Positions 22,183 through 33,938 of a DNA stretch of 64,000 nucleotides are shown piece by piece. The notes beneath the pieces were generated by a model. The model was given only the letters and a program-made list of their open reading frames with translations. It did not search any database and was not told where the DNA came from. The translations under genes and the position numbers were made by a program. How positions within the stretch are numbered: position 1 is the first letter of the stretch; each line of letters opens with the position of its first letter. The stretch is from Ypsolopha sequella (Eukaryota; Arthropoda; Insecta; Lepidoptera; Ypsolophidae): the NCBI GenBank assembly GCA_934047225.1, contig OW203983.1, forward strand, positions 40,482,310-40,546,309. The letters are read 5' to 3'.

Positions 22183-22652
22183 CATTAATTAGAACCAAAT
22201 TAAAAATTATAATCATCGGCCAAAACATTTGTCTGCTATTCAACGGTAAGTACCTATGCCGTCAAGTGTTCTGGATACACCCCCACGATTATGACAGCGA
22301 TTATGGCTAAATGTTTTTATTTTCTTTTTTGTATATAATTTACTACATTTTACAGTTTTATGATTGAACTCTTTTGATTTTGGTTCATTTATTTATGTAA
22401 GTTTTGTGTTTATTTTCAAAACAAGGCTAGCTTAACTAGATAATACGTAGGTAGATGGGCTACTAGGCCAAATCTTTTATTCAATTAAAATCTTAGGTAT
22501 CCTAGATTTTATAATCTAAATAAATATTCTAAAAATCAGGCTATCAAGTGACGTTAGGTCTTTCAGGGTATTACGGTAAGTTTACGAGATCTAATTTAGT
22601 TGACATGGTATGATAAGGCTTGATCCGCCGATTTAAGGTCACTCAACGAGCT

Positions 22653-22731
22653 ATTCAGCAGGCTATGCTTGGGATATCTCTGATATTGGGATATATCAGA
22701 AATCGAAGGTGACCTACATAGCCTGCTGAAT
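22653..22731. repeat. Short inverted repeat, 15-bp perfect arms
   Basis: ATTCAGCAGGCTATG (22653-22667) and CATAGCCTGCTGAAT (22717-22731) flank a 49-bp loop that is itself partly palindromic. It sits just upstream of the RTE fragment. Confidence 0.6.
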
Positions 22732-22738
22732 CAGTAAG

Positions 22739-22985
22739 TTGAAGTGGCGGTGGACTGGCCATAATTGTCGCCGACGTGATAACCGTTGGGGCCGTAAGGC
22801 ATTGGAATGGACACCACGTACAGCAAAGCGCAGCGTAGGCCACCCTCGTGCCCGCTGGACTGACGATCTGAAGGACGTTGCGGGTGGCGTCTGGATGAGG
22901 ATGACTGAGGACCGCCAAGAATGGCGTAATATGGGAGAGGCCTATGTCAAGCAGTGGACGAATACGGGCTGATGGATGGATGGTA
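22739..22985 (+). pseudogene. RTE-type LINE, C-terminal end of ORF and 3' tail
   Basis: A 77-residue open stretch has the conserved RTE-clade C-terminus: KWRWTGH near the start, RSVGHPRARWTDDL in the middle, and EWRNMGEAYVKQWTNTG before the stop (TGA at 22970). It continues directly into a GATGGATGG tail, the usual 3' microsatellite of such elements. Only the last part of the polymerase ORF survives; the RT domain itself is not present. It is a 5'-truncated insertion, as LINEs normally leave. The family call rests on recognised motifs, not on an alignment. Confidence 0.75.
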
Positions 22986-22999
22986 TGATAAGTACATCC

Positions 23000-23530
23000 C
23001 AGTGCTCTGTGAGTAATTTAAGCGTCTTTAAAGCTCTATATTTTTGATTTAAAGTAGTGATAATGTTTTTTAATGCAGTAGAACATTCTTTAGCTTCTGT
23101 TTCAATGTTAAAAATCGCTTGACCATGAACGAGTAGCCTCTTACTATTGTAGCGGTCGCAAAGAAATTCCCAAGCTACGTCGTAATTTTCAGCTGAGAAG
23201 TCAAGCGTATGATCAAACTTGTGAAATCTTTCAAAGCAACTCGTAGGTAATGAAATTGATTGATTTTAGGTACTGAGGCATCAGCATGTATAAGCGAAGT
23301 AAAAGTGTCGTGAAATTCGAAGCAGTCATGATGAAGGCCCGAAAAGGTCGGTAAATGAATAGCAGGAAGTTTAAGTTTTAGCCTACCTCCATGTGCAGTA
23401 CTAGAACCTGTAGCCGACCCGGAGTCCGCGCCCGCAAGCTGCTCGTCCTGCGCCAACACCTCTCGATCCAGCGCGATCGCGCCGAAATAATGCGTCTCGA
23501 AGCTTTTCCGCTCACTGTAATGATCAGCTG
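23000..23530 (-). pseudogene. BEL/Pao LTR-retrotransposon gag remnant, frameshifted
   Basis: On the minus strand from about 23460 the frame reads through KLPAIHLPTFSG, CFEFHDTFTSLIHAD and KINQFHYLRVALK, the usual opening of the BEL/Pao gag (DUF1759-like) region. Near 23220 the matching frame changes: a second frame then shows YDVAWEFLCDRYNSKRLLV, the next conserved gag block, and stays open to about 23010. The residues normally between the two blocks are shortened, so a small deletion accompanies the frameshift. No protease, RT or integrase follows, so this is a dead fragment. Confidence 0.8.
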
Positions 23531-25507
23531 GAATTTCAGAAACATTTTCTATTTCAGTTGAATGATGTCATAATCTGTTTAAAAAGTTCTTAAATTTTTG
23601 TTAAACGAATGTTAAACTCTTATCTGGCTTAACCTTTCCCAGCCCTGAATAGGTTCTAAAGAACTTTTAAATTAAGTTAATTTCGATTTAAATGTTGCTC
23701 GTTTTTTGATTAAAACTTTAATATCCATAATGACTTTAAGTAGGTAGGTACTGTAAGTAGGTAGGTACTATAAGTAGGTGGCTACTTAATATTTTACTTA
23801 CAACACGACGAATAGGTAAGTACGTACTGTAAACTAATGAATGACACAGTAAATTATTTATTATTAAGTTAACTTTGTAAGTTTGTAACGAGTTGGTCAA
23901 GTAAAAATAAGTAGGTAAACAAAAGTTACTTAAATTTGGCTATTGAAGTGAAGTGAGTGTAGCAGAGGTGAAGCAAAGAAGCGATGACCTGCCACGAGAA
24001 AGTCAAGGTCACGCGTTCACGTTGTATGTGCTTGATTTGCAGCAGCAGGCGATTAGCTGAAATTTATGTAATACAATTGCTACGATTAACACCACATAAA
24101 CATAGTTCACACACAGACCGCTGAAACTATAAGACAAAATCTCTGAAATTATGGACTTAGATATAATTTTGAAGATAAATACCTAAGTACGAGTAGATAG
24201 CTGTGATGACTTTGGCTTTATAACGGTAATTTGGCAATAAGCCTGTGTTGAAATGAAGAATAGATTTTGTTTATTGTCTAGCAAGTAGGTTACAATGTTG
24301 TCGGTTCGACGCAACACAACTTATTTGACAGGACTAACCTTATATTGAGCGTCCTGTCTTTGTCTTTTCGATACAGAAAGAAAAAGACAACGCTTAAATT
24401 AAGTTGAGTCTTGTCAAATAAGTTACACCGAATCGACACAATTATGTAGCAAAAATGTTTGGATTTCGTTTATAAAACTTATGTATGTTTTAATGACAAA
24501 GATAATGGCAATGTATAGGTAATCAGATTGTTGCTGATTTTATCTAATGAATTACTAAAAAATAGATGAGAATCTATGTAAAATCGGAACGAACTCATAA
24601 TAACGATACCCTCCAGGTCCTCTTGCAGAATACCCTTTGAATTATGTGTGATTCTCCAATATCTCACTGTAATCCTTCATATTGTAATGAAGTAATGAAT
24701 TCTTCACGTTGATTTCACAACACAAACTTTGAATACAACTCGTAGATCTTCTTCTCGGCAAAGTTCCACGTAGTGGCCCGATATCACCACATCGCGGTTT
24801 TCCTCTGTTCTTGATTCGCTGGTTAGCCTCGCTCGAAATCCTGCTCTGGAGGCCAATGTTTAGAACTGAACGTCTTCTAGATGTGGAGACTTAGTCGTGG
24901 TATGTGCAGAGAAACGATGGATGCAGAATTACACTTTTTAATGTGGTAATTAAATAATTGAAGTAGATAATACATCGTGCATATGCTACGGTTCTACAGG
25001 TAATATGTAGTGCGCGGGAGCTGGTCAATCCAGTTTTGGTCATCTTTTACGTGTGTGTGTGATTCGCACGCACACGTAGGCGGTAGTAATACCGTGTTTA
25101 AGGCTTGGCCCAGGCCGCTGAGAAATTGAGATTTCCCCCGCGCTTCCCCGCAAATGAATTTTAGTGCCACAAATCGGCACTAGAGGCGCTTGTGTGCGAA
25201 ATGTTGCATAGCTATTAGAAAAGATAAATCCTCATGCAAAAGTAAGTACCAGATTACATGAAGCCTCCCATTCGTGGCCCCTTATTTCACAATATTTTTT
25301 GAGGATGTACCTATTATCTTCGAAATTCGAAAGGCTTTCTAAATTATGATTATTTAAAGAGTAAGATTTAACAAAGGGCTTTAGTAATTGTATATAATAT
25401 TGGACTACCCCAATCAATAAACTAATTTAAGCTAGTAATTATAATACGATATGCCTTTATCTCCTGAACTAAAAGACGTAACGTTCCATAAAAAGTATTT
25501 ATTTTCC
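23531..25507. other. Mostly unrecognised; small inverted repeat inside
   Basis: On the minus strand, 24960-24700 contains a GC-richer stretch (near 24840-24870) that could be the leader of the BEL/Pao element whose gag lies downstream, but no LTR pair was found. Repeated TAGGTAGGTA motifs occur at 23740-23790. No gene is supported. Confidence 0.35.
24299..24446. repeat. Imperfect inverted repeat, MITE-like
   Basis: TGTCGGTTCGACGCAACACA and CAACTTATTTGACAGGACT (left) pair with AGTCTTGTCAAATAAGTT and ACCGAATCGACACA (right). The length of about 145 bp fits a small hairpin-type element. Confidence 0.55.
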
Positions 25508-26050
25508 AACATACAATACAATACAATACAATACAACTTTATTTGTACACCATATAACAGAAATATAAATACTTAATTTTAACTAACTTATTATGTAGCA
25601 CAAACAGGCGGCCTTATCGCTTAAAGCGATCTCTTCCAGACAACCTTTGGGTGGATGAAACTGTTTAGAATGATTGCTGAAATGGTGGTGTACTATTTTT
25701 AATAATAGATATATTTCAATATTAATAGACAAACGTATTAATATATAATGGTAAATAAATACTAATAAAATATATAAAAAACAATAAAAATAATATATAT
25801 GTGTATAATGTCATGAAATAAATTGTCAACTGGAAAAAAATAAAATATAATGATAATGAATATTTCGGTAATCAGAGTGAAAGATAGTGTCCTTCAACTA
25901 GTCTCTTGAAGATAGGCAGGGAAGGGCTCTTATTATATGTAAAGGAAGATCATTCCACAAACGAACAGCTTGTACCGAGAACGATTTATTGAAGAAAGAC
26001 ATACAGTTAGTTTAAAGCAACTGGCTGCAAAATAAGTTTAAACTAAGATT
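25508..26050 (-). mobile_element. CR1/Jockey-like LINE 3' end, copy 1
   Basis: The minus strand encodes the motif SFSVQAVRLWNDLP (about 26000-25950), typical of the C-terminus of CR1/Jockey-group ORF2. Then comes a 3' UTR with the hairpin GCGATCTCTTCCAGACAACC seen in reverse at 25627-25646, and it ends in a TGTAT-repeat tail (25508-25542). Stops and shifts interrupt the frame. The related 3' UTR box recurs at 39847-39890 and 52925-52975. Confidence 0.7.
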
Positions 26051-27187
26051 CAGGACCCAGTTTCTTCTCTTATTTCTATGATGAAAAATTCAAAGCGTAA
26101 CAATTATTTACTAAATACATACAGGAATGTGGTTAGTATAAATTTTAGGTTTTAATTTTCAAGATAAGGATAAATCTGTTATGTAAAATAGAATAGCAAA
26201 CAGAAGGACAGAGGGTTAAGTTAATGAGTATGAGGGTGAGTATATATTTTATTTTATTTAAAAATTTTGAGAAGAATATTTACTTATACAAAACCTTAAC
26301 CAAATTAATTTGAGATAGATAATAAAAAGTCATTTAAAAGTCTCCACAAGTAGTAACAAGTTTATTAATTGGATTTACCTGCTTAAAATTAGAAATAAGA
26401 GTTCATACTAGGTGTTAAATTAAAATTTGAAATACAAAAGTACAAAAACTGGTTCCATTTTAAGTTAATTTAAGGAAATAATTACTAACTATGTGAGTGG
26501 TATGTGTGTGTAGTGTGAAGATGAATGTGGTGTGTTTGTGAAGATGTGTTTGTGCATAATAAAACTAATAAATAATAACATCTCATCATATTTATTTTAT
26601 AATTTGAAAGATTTCAAATCTTCGAAAAAATCTTCAGTCTCCTTTTGTCCAAATTTTGGATCCATTGCTTGATGGCAATTTGACATCGTCGCAAAGGAAG
26701 AGGGGGAATTTAAATTTATCTGTTTATATTGTTGTATAAGCGTCCACTCAAACTATATGGTTACTACTTTTAGTCCTCCCTATGACTGATTATGTACAAT
26801 AGACTAAGGTGTAGGACTTTGCAAAAACGCCGTTTCATTCTCAAACAAAACCCCGACCAGGCTCTCCATTCTGTACGTTTCGTGCCTCCATTGCTATTAG
26901 GAACAGTAATTTGCTGTAGTAAAACACAATATCCTTATCTCTCAAACAGCAATCCGAGGTGTGTAATTTTTGTAGGGGGAAATTGTGTAGTTTTTATACT
27001 GACCAGAGCTAAAATGAAATTTGTTAGTAAACAAAATAAAAGTTTTAGAGACTTCATTAACAAGATTCTAATTTGCCAATGAACACTTAAAATACTAGCG
27101 ATAGTGCAGTCGTTAGGAGTCCTGTATACAGCAATATTATTATAATAATTTTATTTTGTATGCTTCCCACTTGCTGGACGGTGAAGG
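26051..27187. other. No recognised gene
   Basis: GT-rich stretch at 26495-26555. The ORF at 26792-27082 is not protein-like in my reading. No RNA gene seen. Confidence 0.4.
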
Positions 27188-27300
27188 ATGAGGTGGCGTA
27201 CACAGAAAGTTTTTTTCTGGAAAAGCAACACGAAGGTCAAGTTAGAAAATAACAAAAAAAGATATGAAGAAAATTAAAACAACATTAAAAATGCCACCCT
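27188..27300. mobile_element. Half copy of hAT-like MITE family H
   Basis: GGTGGCGTACACAGAAAGTTTTTTTCTGGAAAAGCAA matches one end of the elements at 27340-27599 and 42741-42970. The other end is missing. Confidence 0.6.
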
Positions 27301-27339
27301 CTTTTTGCCAGTGTACTATTAATGTGCGTATACCAATAG

Positions 27340-27599
27340 CAGTGGCGTGCATAGAACTTTTTTCCGAAAAAGCAATCAGAAGGTCAAGATTGACAATAAA
27401 AAAAATATTAAAAAATTTAAATAACACTTTGAAAAAAAAAAGTTTATATGACGCCAGGGTAGGCACTGCCTACCCTAGAGTGAACATTTTCATACAAACT
27501 TTTTTTTTTCAAAGCGTTATTTAAATTTTTTTATATTTTTTTTATTGTCGAACTTGGCCTTCCGATTGCTTTTCCGGAAAAAAGTTCTATGCACGCCAC
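27340..27599. mobile_element. hAT-like MITE family H, copy 1
   Basis: Long inverted arms: CAGTGGCGTGCATAGAACTTTTTTCCG at the left and CGGAAAAAAGTTCTATGCACGCCAC at the right, with the arms continuing to near the centre. The right end has lost the last bases of the CACTG terminus. CCAATAG flanks the left end and CAATAG the right, which fits an 8-bp duplication with small damage. Non-coding; the ORFs inside are simple translations of the arms. Confidence 0.75.
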
Positions 27600-27615
27600 C
27601 AATAGTACACATTAA

Positions 27616-27776
27616 AGCCGATTCTAAAGGCTTTAATTTAAGTTTTAGTGCTGTCAAAACTAAATTTCATTCATTGCAAAATAGTCCTTGAAGGTTAGAA
27701 ACAGAATCTAAATTACTTTGGAATCATTTTATGTTTGACAGCACTAAAACTAAAATTAAAGCCTTCAGAATCGGCT
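27616..27776. mobile_element. MITE-like inverted repeat of about 160 bp
   Basis: GCCGATTCTAAAGGCTTTAA and TTTTAGTGCTGTCAAA on the left mirror TTTGACAGCACTAAAA and TTAAAGCCTTCAGAATCGGC on the right. The central loop is about 70 bp. Confidence 0.65.
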
Positions 27777-27800
27777 ACATTGTGAGTATAATGTATTATA

Positions 27801-28048
27801 CAACGTGTAACAGAAAGGTGTAACCATATTTGAAGAGCTTATTCAGTCAATGATATACAACAACTTTAACTATGGAACAAACGCTGTATCTCGAAAAAAA
27901 AATTTAACTGTTTCATAGAAAAATGCAATGCCGCTCGGCCGAAATGTATGGAAGGGTGGATTTTTTTTTTGATTTCGGGGTTGGCTCCATAGTAAAAGTT
28001 ATTCTATACCATTGACTGAATAAGCTCTTCAAATATGGTTACACCTTG
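27801..28048. mobile_element. TIR element family T (CAACGTGTAAC), copy 1
   Basis: TATA flanks both sides (27797-27800, 28049-28052). Arms of about 70 bp (GTGTAACCATATTTGAAGAGC and its inverse) are imperfect, and the right end is shortened to GTTACACCTTG. The second, complete copy is at 34797-35059. Confidence 0.75.
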
Positions 28049-28052
28049 TATA

Positions 28053-30456
28053 ACATTACGGTGAAATAATCGTTGGTGAATAAACAAGATTTTTTTTTTC
28101 GAAAATGTCATCTAAATTATATTTGTTCACACAATTTCTATGAAAAATGCAATGTCCTAAAAAGCATTTCGCTTTTTTGTTTTTATAACATATTATTAAA
28201 AAAGGACAAACGTCGTTTTCACACACTTGTGTTATCAAATACGTTTGTAGACTGTGTCACTAGTTATTATTTACTCACATAAGTAATTAAGGCCAGGCTT
28301 ACACAGGTGTATAGAAGATTGTAACTTAAACAAAGTGTTGCTAACACAAACACGATTCCAGTGTCTGGTTCGGGTTTGAGGTCACAAGGGGATTTCTGAC
28401 AAAACTTTTGGCGCATTTAATTATGCTGGTGGCTCATTTTGCATAAGCGATTTTTTTGGCTGAGAAATATTGTCAAATTTGGTTTATTTCCATTATACGA
28501 AAAATAAGTCAAAAGACTGAGAGTTGATAATGAGCATGCTGAATTAAAAAAAAAAAATTGAGTGCAGGTAATCGTAATACCATAGAGTCTAGGCTTGTAT
28601 AGTACAGTACTATGAAGACACATTCCAGAAAGTGAACGAGAAAGAACTATTATGTTTGGATCTAGTACATTTTAATAGCATAGAACGAGACGAATACGAT
28701 ACATGAACGACCTAACTAGTAAAAATTTGTCTTGAAAATATTCCAAGAGCATCCTTACCATTGATATAAAAAGTGCTCTTTCAAACGTTTTCAATTATGA
28801 AAATGGGTGCATTTTGTTAGCCTATTCGCCCTTACAGTTGTTTTATTATGTACTGAAGAAGTGTTTGTTTTTATTTCTCCATGATCTTACTAATGCTTTT
28901 AAAGGAACATAATACATACATAATATATAATAATACAAATATCTTACAAAAATATTACCCTTACGCATACTGTAAGCACTTAGAGCTAAGCACTGTCCCT
29001 TGTATTCCTCTTTGTAATGTTATAATAAGAGTAATTTTCAAAATCTTTCAAAACCGTTAGAGAGCACAAGTGAAAAATAAGAAGCATAAAATCTCGATAA
29101 GTAAGCATCACAATATTACTTCATAATAGTAATAAGATAATAGTTTCCGCTTGCATACTACCCTGTTACTCCATGCGGAAAGAACCGCAGTGCGAGAGGG
29201 ACGGATTCTGGAAAAAAATCAAAATGACAACTTTTTTCACTAATTTTATTATTTAAAAAAAAACAAAGATGCTTTAAAATAAATGTCCTGTTAAGAGTTT
29301 AATAAAGTTTATACAGAATTTAATCCATAAATAATATGAACGGGTTTTTACTTGAATAAACTTAAACCTCGACATGAAAACTTTTTTTAGAGCCATCTTT
29401 GGCACTTTATTTCTTTATATTGAAATGACTTCTGAGGATTCTGTTTCGATATGAGTCTGTATTATATTCCCGAAAGAAATACATTTTTTTTATGTAGTAT
29501 TGTTAGATTCTTCAAACCAGGAAGAATAAATTATGGTTTTGCGGAAACTATCCCCTTAAGTTCTATTTACAATATTACTATGTCAAGTTATGTTTTCCGT
29601 TATATACGATGATTATAGTGCAAAGATGTTTTCCTCGATAGTTTTCAAATATTAGGTGTTATATTTTTACGGGCCATTCTGAAATGTGTCTTGGGATTTA
29701 ATAATATTGTTTAATTTTTTGTGTCATCGTATCAAAATGTCGCCATTAACTACTACGACTTATAGTTCACTTGTTTGGACAGGACAACTGAAAGCCCATT
29801 CACTCTTTTTCAAGATTATCATAAGGTTGATATATTGATACATTCCACTCGTGAAGACTATTACGGGCCTTATGCTCTTGTTGAACACTAGCCTGAGACC
29901 ATTGCCTGCAGCCATATAGCATCCAAACACGAGTAAACACAATTAAGATGGCCAGTAACTCTTACAAAAAGATGCTTAAGCCAGTTATAAGAACAATTAG
30001 TTCTTGTAAAAATCTACAACATTCTTATAATCTTTCAAATGATTTGATCAAGACGAAATACACTCAGGTATATAAGAGTCTTAGAAAATTACTCAGTAAG
30101 AGCAGAAGCCTGATAAATACCTTCCATAAGTGACTATGAAAACCGAATTGACTTGTGAAGTGCATTGAAAGTAATTTACAAGTAATAACCGATATCAAGG
30201 GCAATTATATTTTTAAAATGCGGTCTTTGTTCCTATGAATATTTTATAAGGTTTTCTTACAGATGTTTATAAGAGTTAGTTACACGTTTCATTATTCTTT
30301 CAGCCCAAATTACCTTGTATCATACCTTTATAAGAGTTGTTATCTTGGTCAAATACCTATAAGCGTTCTTTAATACTTTAGTTAGACTTCATCTTATTTA
30401 GATCGAATCATGAACTAATATTACCAAAATGAAGTACTTTAATTGGTATGAGATCG
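28053..30456. other. No recognised gene; repeat fragment near 29170
   Basis: AT-rich. The box CTGTTACTCCATGCGGAAAG...GTGCGAGAGGGACGGATTC (29164-29210) is the inverse of the end of repeat family A (61295-61345). The rest shows nothing that I can name. Confidence 0.45.
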
Positions 30457-30622
30457 GCGGCCCTACCACTTAATTCTGATTTGTATCAACTTCAAGCAAA
30501 TGCATGCGAAATTCAACGCGTGCAAAAGAGATGGCATGTTAGGCGGGCGTCGTCGCACGCACGTCATATTTCAATCTCAAGTTGATGTTGATGAAAATCA
30601 GAATTACGTGGTAGACCCGCGG
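30457..30622. mobile_element. MITE family M, copy 2
   Basis: Full copy with CTACCACTTAATTCTGATTT at the left and AATCAGAATTACGTGGTAG at the right. The core is nearly unchanged from copy 1. Confidence 0.78.
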
Positions 30623-30857
30623 ATCTAACCGCGCAATGACCGAGCAAGAACAAACATAATTACTATAGTCTAGCTACAGATAAAGTTAGTGTACAACTTA
30701 AACAACCGTTGTAGCAAAATACAAACGATGTCGCCAGTTACAGTAAATATAATGACATCTAGTGTGGAAACTCTCAACACTTCTAATTTAGCGAAACCTT
30801 TTTTTAACTGCCCTTGTCTTACGTTTTTAATAATCTTAGTAGATTTTCAAACTTTTT

Positions 30858-31337
30858 GAGGGTTCCAGTACCTAAAAGGTACAAAGGGAACCTTTATGGT
30901 GAGACTCTGTCCGTCCGTCCGTATGTCACAGCCTCATAACTTTAGCACCGTTAAAGATAAAGACATGAAGTTTGGCACAAAAACAGTATTAATAAAAAAA
31001 AAAAATTAAAAAGAAGTAAAATATATATATTTTTTTATATAAATACAATATGGGTATTAAATTGTAGGTATTAAAGAGCTGATTGTTAAAATATATAGTT
31101 TAGCTATATTTCGTTGCATCTATTCCGAGAAATACTCGAAAAACCACAATAAAATGTATGTCCCCCCTTATCTCCAAAACTGGTGGACCGAAAAATATGA
31201 AAAAACCATGGTAATATGTGCTTACGTAAATATTACACGAAAAATATAGCGAAAATATTCACGAAAACAAAATGGCAATATTCCCAAAACTGTCGCATTA
31301 CGGAACCCTATGTACGCGAGTCTGATTCGCACTTGAC
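30858..31337. repeat. Interspersed repeat family B, copy 2
   Basis: GGGTTCCAGTACCTAAAAGG at the start and TACGGAACCCTATGTACGCG then GATTCGCACTTGAC at the end. Inside are a CCGTCCGTCCG tract and ATAACTTTAGCACCGTTAAAG, also found at 53975-53995 in reverse. Confidence 0.7.
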
Positions 31338-31754
31338 AGTTTTTTTTTCTGTGAATCATATCTGATATCTGTAGAACTAAAGAAACTTTATGAAGATTTG
31401 CTACTTAAATGTTAAATACCGTTGCTCAACAAAACTCAACTTCGTAAAGTTGCACAATACGATTATGAAAAGCTAACCGCAGCACAAACACAATCGAAAA
31501 GCTTGTAATGAAATTAACTTAGTAAGATTAGGAGAGATAATACACGGTCACACAAATCCTCGCTGGATCACTATATATACGGTTTAAGTTATTATGGCGA
31601 GGAATTGGAATATTGGCACTTTTTGGAGTCGTTTTGACTACTTTCAATATGAAGCTACTTTTGATAAATTAATAAAACATTTTTGGCACCTTTTTATAGA
31701 TTTCTGTAATTCAGAAACGCGATTAATAGTAGTTTATGTTACAAGGGCGAAAAG
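31338..31754. other. No recognised feature
   Basis: AT-rich; no supported gene or repeat. Confidence 0.4.
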
Positions 31755-32118
31755 GAATAAATTACGAGGACGATTTAAAACAGGAGCGTAGCGAGTGTTT
31801 TAAACGTAACCGAGTAATTTATTGCTTTTACGCTCGTGTATCATACTACGTTTTTCAATGCATAGTGTGAGGAAATGAAACAAATACAATCTTGTGAACT
31901 TTAAATTATGATTGGCTCAAAAAGATTGTATCCAGAGCCGTTAAACAGTGGAAAAACAAGTATAACATCTATGGTACACAGGAAAGGCTGCAGGTTAGCC
32001 AACCATTGCAAATGAATTAAAAAAAAAATAATAATAAAGTCCTAGGACAAAATAATCGACTTTCTGTTCGGTTTTGATGCATAAAAAGTGGGCCTTTACG
32101 AGCACTTGCATTGAAAAA
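31755..32118 (-). repeat. Repeat family D, inverted third copy
   Basis: Reverse complement of the 392-bp unit at 20783-21560, from AAATTACGAGGACGATTTAA to GGGCCTTTACGAGCACTTGC. Substitutions and small indels throughout. Confidence 0.72.
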
Positions 32119-32149
32119 TTATTGAAAAACTTTCACTCGATAGTAAGTA

Positions 32150-32345
32150 ATAATAATTGAAATGAGGTCTTCATCGACGCAGTTTCTCAAAGTTTGACAT
32201 TAATAGTGACGTACATACCTTAACGATATTTCAACGATATTTTGTTGGAGAGTTTTAAAGTTGTTATTTTTTTTTTGGTTGGAAATTTCACTAGCTATTC
32301 ACTCTCCCACAGCGCGTTTTTCCGCTTGGAGTGACAGTGACCGTT
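32150..32345 (+). repeat. Interspersed repeat family A, copy 2 (diverged)
   Basis: GAAATGAGGTCTTCATCGACGC start and a GTGACAGTGACCGTTT end relate it to 15545-15832. The middle has diverged. Confidence 0.45.
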
Positions 32346-32662
32346 TAAAACCCAATTAGAGCTTTTTCTGCCTATATCACAAAATATCACATTTAAATGA
32401 AAAATATGATTTTGGTTGGCTGATCGGGATAGTTTGAACGGAGAAGTAAAAAAAAAACAGCGGGTTATCTCATATACACAACCGTAAATTATGTAAGTGG
32501 ATACTTCAAATGCCGCCTTTTTTCTCAATCACAGAGGAAGGAATCTATGGCGGCGTATTCGCTTACGAGGTCATTTCAATGTTTATATTATTCCGATCAA
32601 ATAAGCATTAACGTATCATGAATAAGAAATTATAATAATAACAAATAATGAAGGATTGAAAA

Positions 32663-32956
32663 TCCTAATCCCATCCCATCCCACTATCCCACTAATCCCA
32701 CTAATATTATAAATGCGAAAGTTTGGATGGACGGATGGATGTTTGTTCCTCCTTCACGCCGAAACTACTAAAACGATAAGGCTGAAATGTAGTTCTAGAC
32801 CTGGAATAGGACATGGGCTACTTTTTATCCCATAAATCAGTTCCCATTGGAAGGCAATGGGGTGTCAAGTCCCTATAGAAAAGTGAGTGAGTTACTCCTT
32901 CACGCCGTTGAATATTAGTGGGATGGGATAGTGAGGAAGGGATGGGATGGGATAGT
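32663..32956. repeat. Inverted pair of GGGAT-rich tracts with Helitron-type 5' ends
   Basis: ATCCCACTAATATT (32695-32708) and AATATTAGTGGGAT (32911-32924) face each other, with extended CCCAT / ATGGG simple repeats outside each (32667-32695 and 32919-33000). It overlaps the start of the Helitron at 32696. Confidence 0.6.
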
Positions 32957-33491
32957 TGTATTAGTGAGATAGGATGGGATGAGATGGGATGGGATTCGAT
33001 ACGACCACAAAACTATTAACAGGAATAGAAAGGCCATGAAAGCCGTAACTGCGACGCACCGATATGATCAATAGGTCAAGACATAACCCACGGGCCTCTC
33101 ATTTCTCAACCGAACGCGTTAGAACAAACATATTGTAAAAATGGTGTATTGCAGTGTGGCAAATTGTTCTAACTCTTCAAATAACGCAAATAAGTCATCC
33201 AAAGGAATTTCATTTCATTCGTAAGTAATTTAAACATGTATTTACTGTATGCCATGCCATGACGTGTTTGGTATTTTACTACTAAGCTTCATAGAAATAC
33301 GGTGTTATTTTGGCTGTATGGAGACGGGTGAATCTATGTGTGCGCCGCGTATGTTTACTAACTAGGTAATACTACGTTATTCCAAAAAGTGGCGACAGAG
33401 GTTCTCGAATAAAATTTGTGTCACGCCATCCCCGTGGATACGACTACACAAAAACTTAAACAACGCGGGAGACGCCGCGGGCAAAAGCTAG
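32696..33491 (+). mobile_element. Non-autonomous Helitron H1 carrying a THAP exon fragment
   Basis: Begins TCCCACTAATATTATAAATG after an A, and ends GCGGGCAAAAGCTAG before a T. These are the canonical Helitron rules: 5' TC, 3' CTAG with a GC-rich hairpin just before, and insertion between A and T. The middle (about 33080-33445) is not Helitron-like. It is shared with 56558-57125 on the other strand and includes an exon-like sequence. The most economical reading is gene-fragment capture by the Helitron. Confidence 0.65.
33141..33220 (+). pseudogene. THAP-type zinc-finger first-exon fragment, copy in Helitron H1
   Basis: ATG at 33141 opens MVYCSVANC, then runs to KGISFHS and meets a strong splice donor GTAAGT at 33221. 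Met-x-x-Cys with a second Cys four residues later, followed by a basic linker and F-H-S, is how THAP domains (C2CH DNA-binding zinc fingers) begin. The remaining Cys and His ligands would lie in a later exon, and none is found in this Helitron. The exon is 80 nt and ends in phase 2. The second copy, 56981-57060 on the minus strand, is the same length and differs by conservative residues (S/T, I/V), with one N/I change. Confidence 0.6.
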
Positions 33492-33938
33492 TAATCTATA
33501 TTTAGAAAAGTTGTTCCCGAAGTAACGTACAAGTTCTGAACATGGGAGACTGAGAGAGGCGAATAAAGAAGTATCCACTTCCAAAAAGTGGGTCTCTGTT
33601 TTATGCCAGAAAAACTTTGATCAACAATATACGTACAAAATTTTTGATCGTAGCAAAAAATTTTGTCGTTTATCTATAACCTGTTTTGCAAATAAAACCC
33701 CATGTTCTACTTCATACAAACATATACTCACGCGTGTCTCCCAGAGGGGTAGGCAGAGACTACATATTTCCATCTGCTACGATCCAGATACGCCTCTTTC
33801 GCCTCTTCAACATACATCAATCTAGTCATAGCAAGCAAGCATAGTCTAGTCAAGCTATTCTATTCCGGGTTCTTTTGACTTGGCTCTTCATCAGTATGTC
33901 ACCAATTTGGGCAGCGTACGTCCTTCTAGGGCGCCCTG
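33492..33938. other. No recognised gene
   Basis: Nothing supported apart from a short tail after Helitron H1. Confidence 0.35.

Noticed and set aside
22685..22918. Minus-strand ORF of 87 codons
   Set aside because: Antisense of the RTE C-terminal fragment, which has clear family motifs on the plus strand.
24700..24960. BEL/Pao leader or LTR upstream of the gag remnant
   Set aside because: Position and composition fit, but no paired LTR, target duplication or primer-binding site could be shown by eye.
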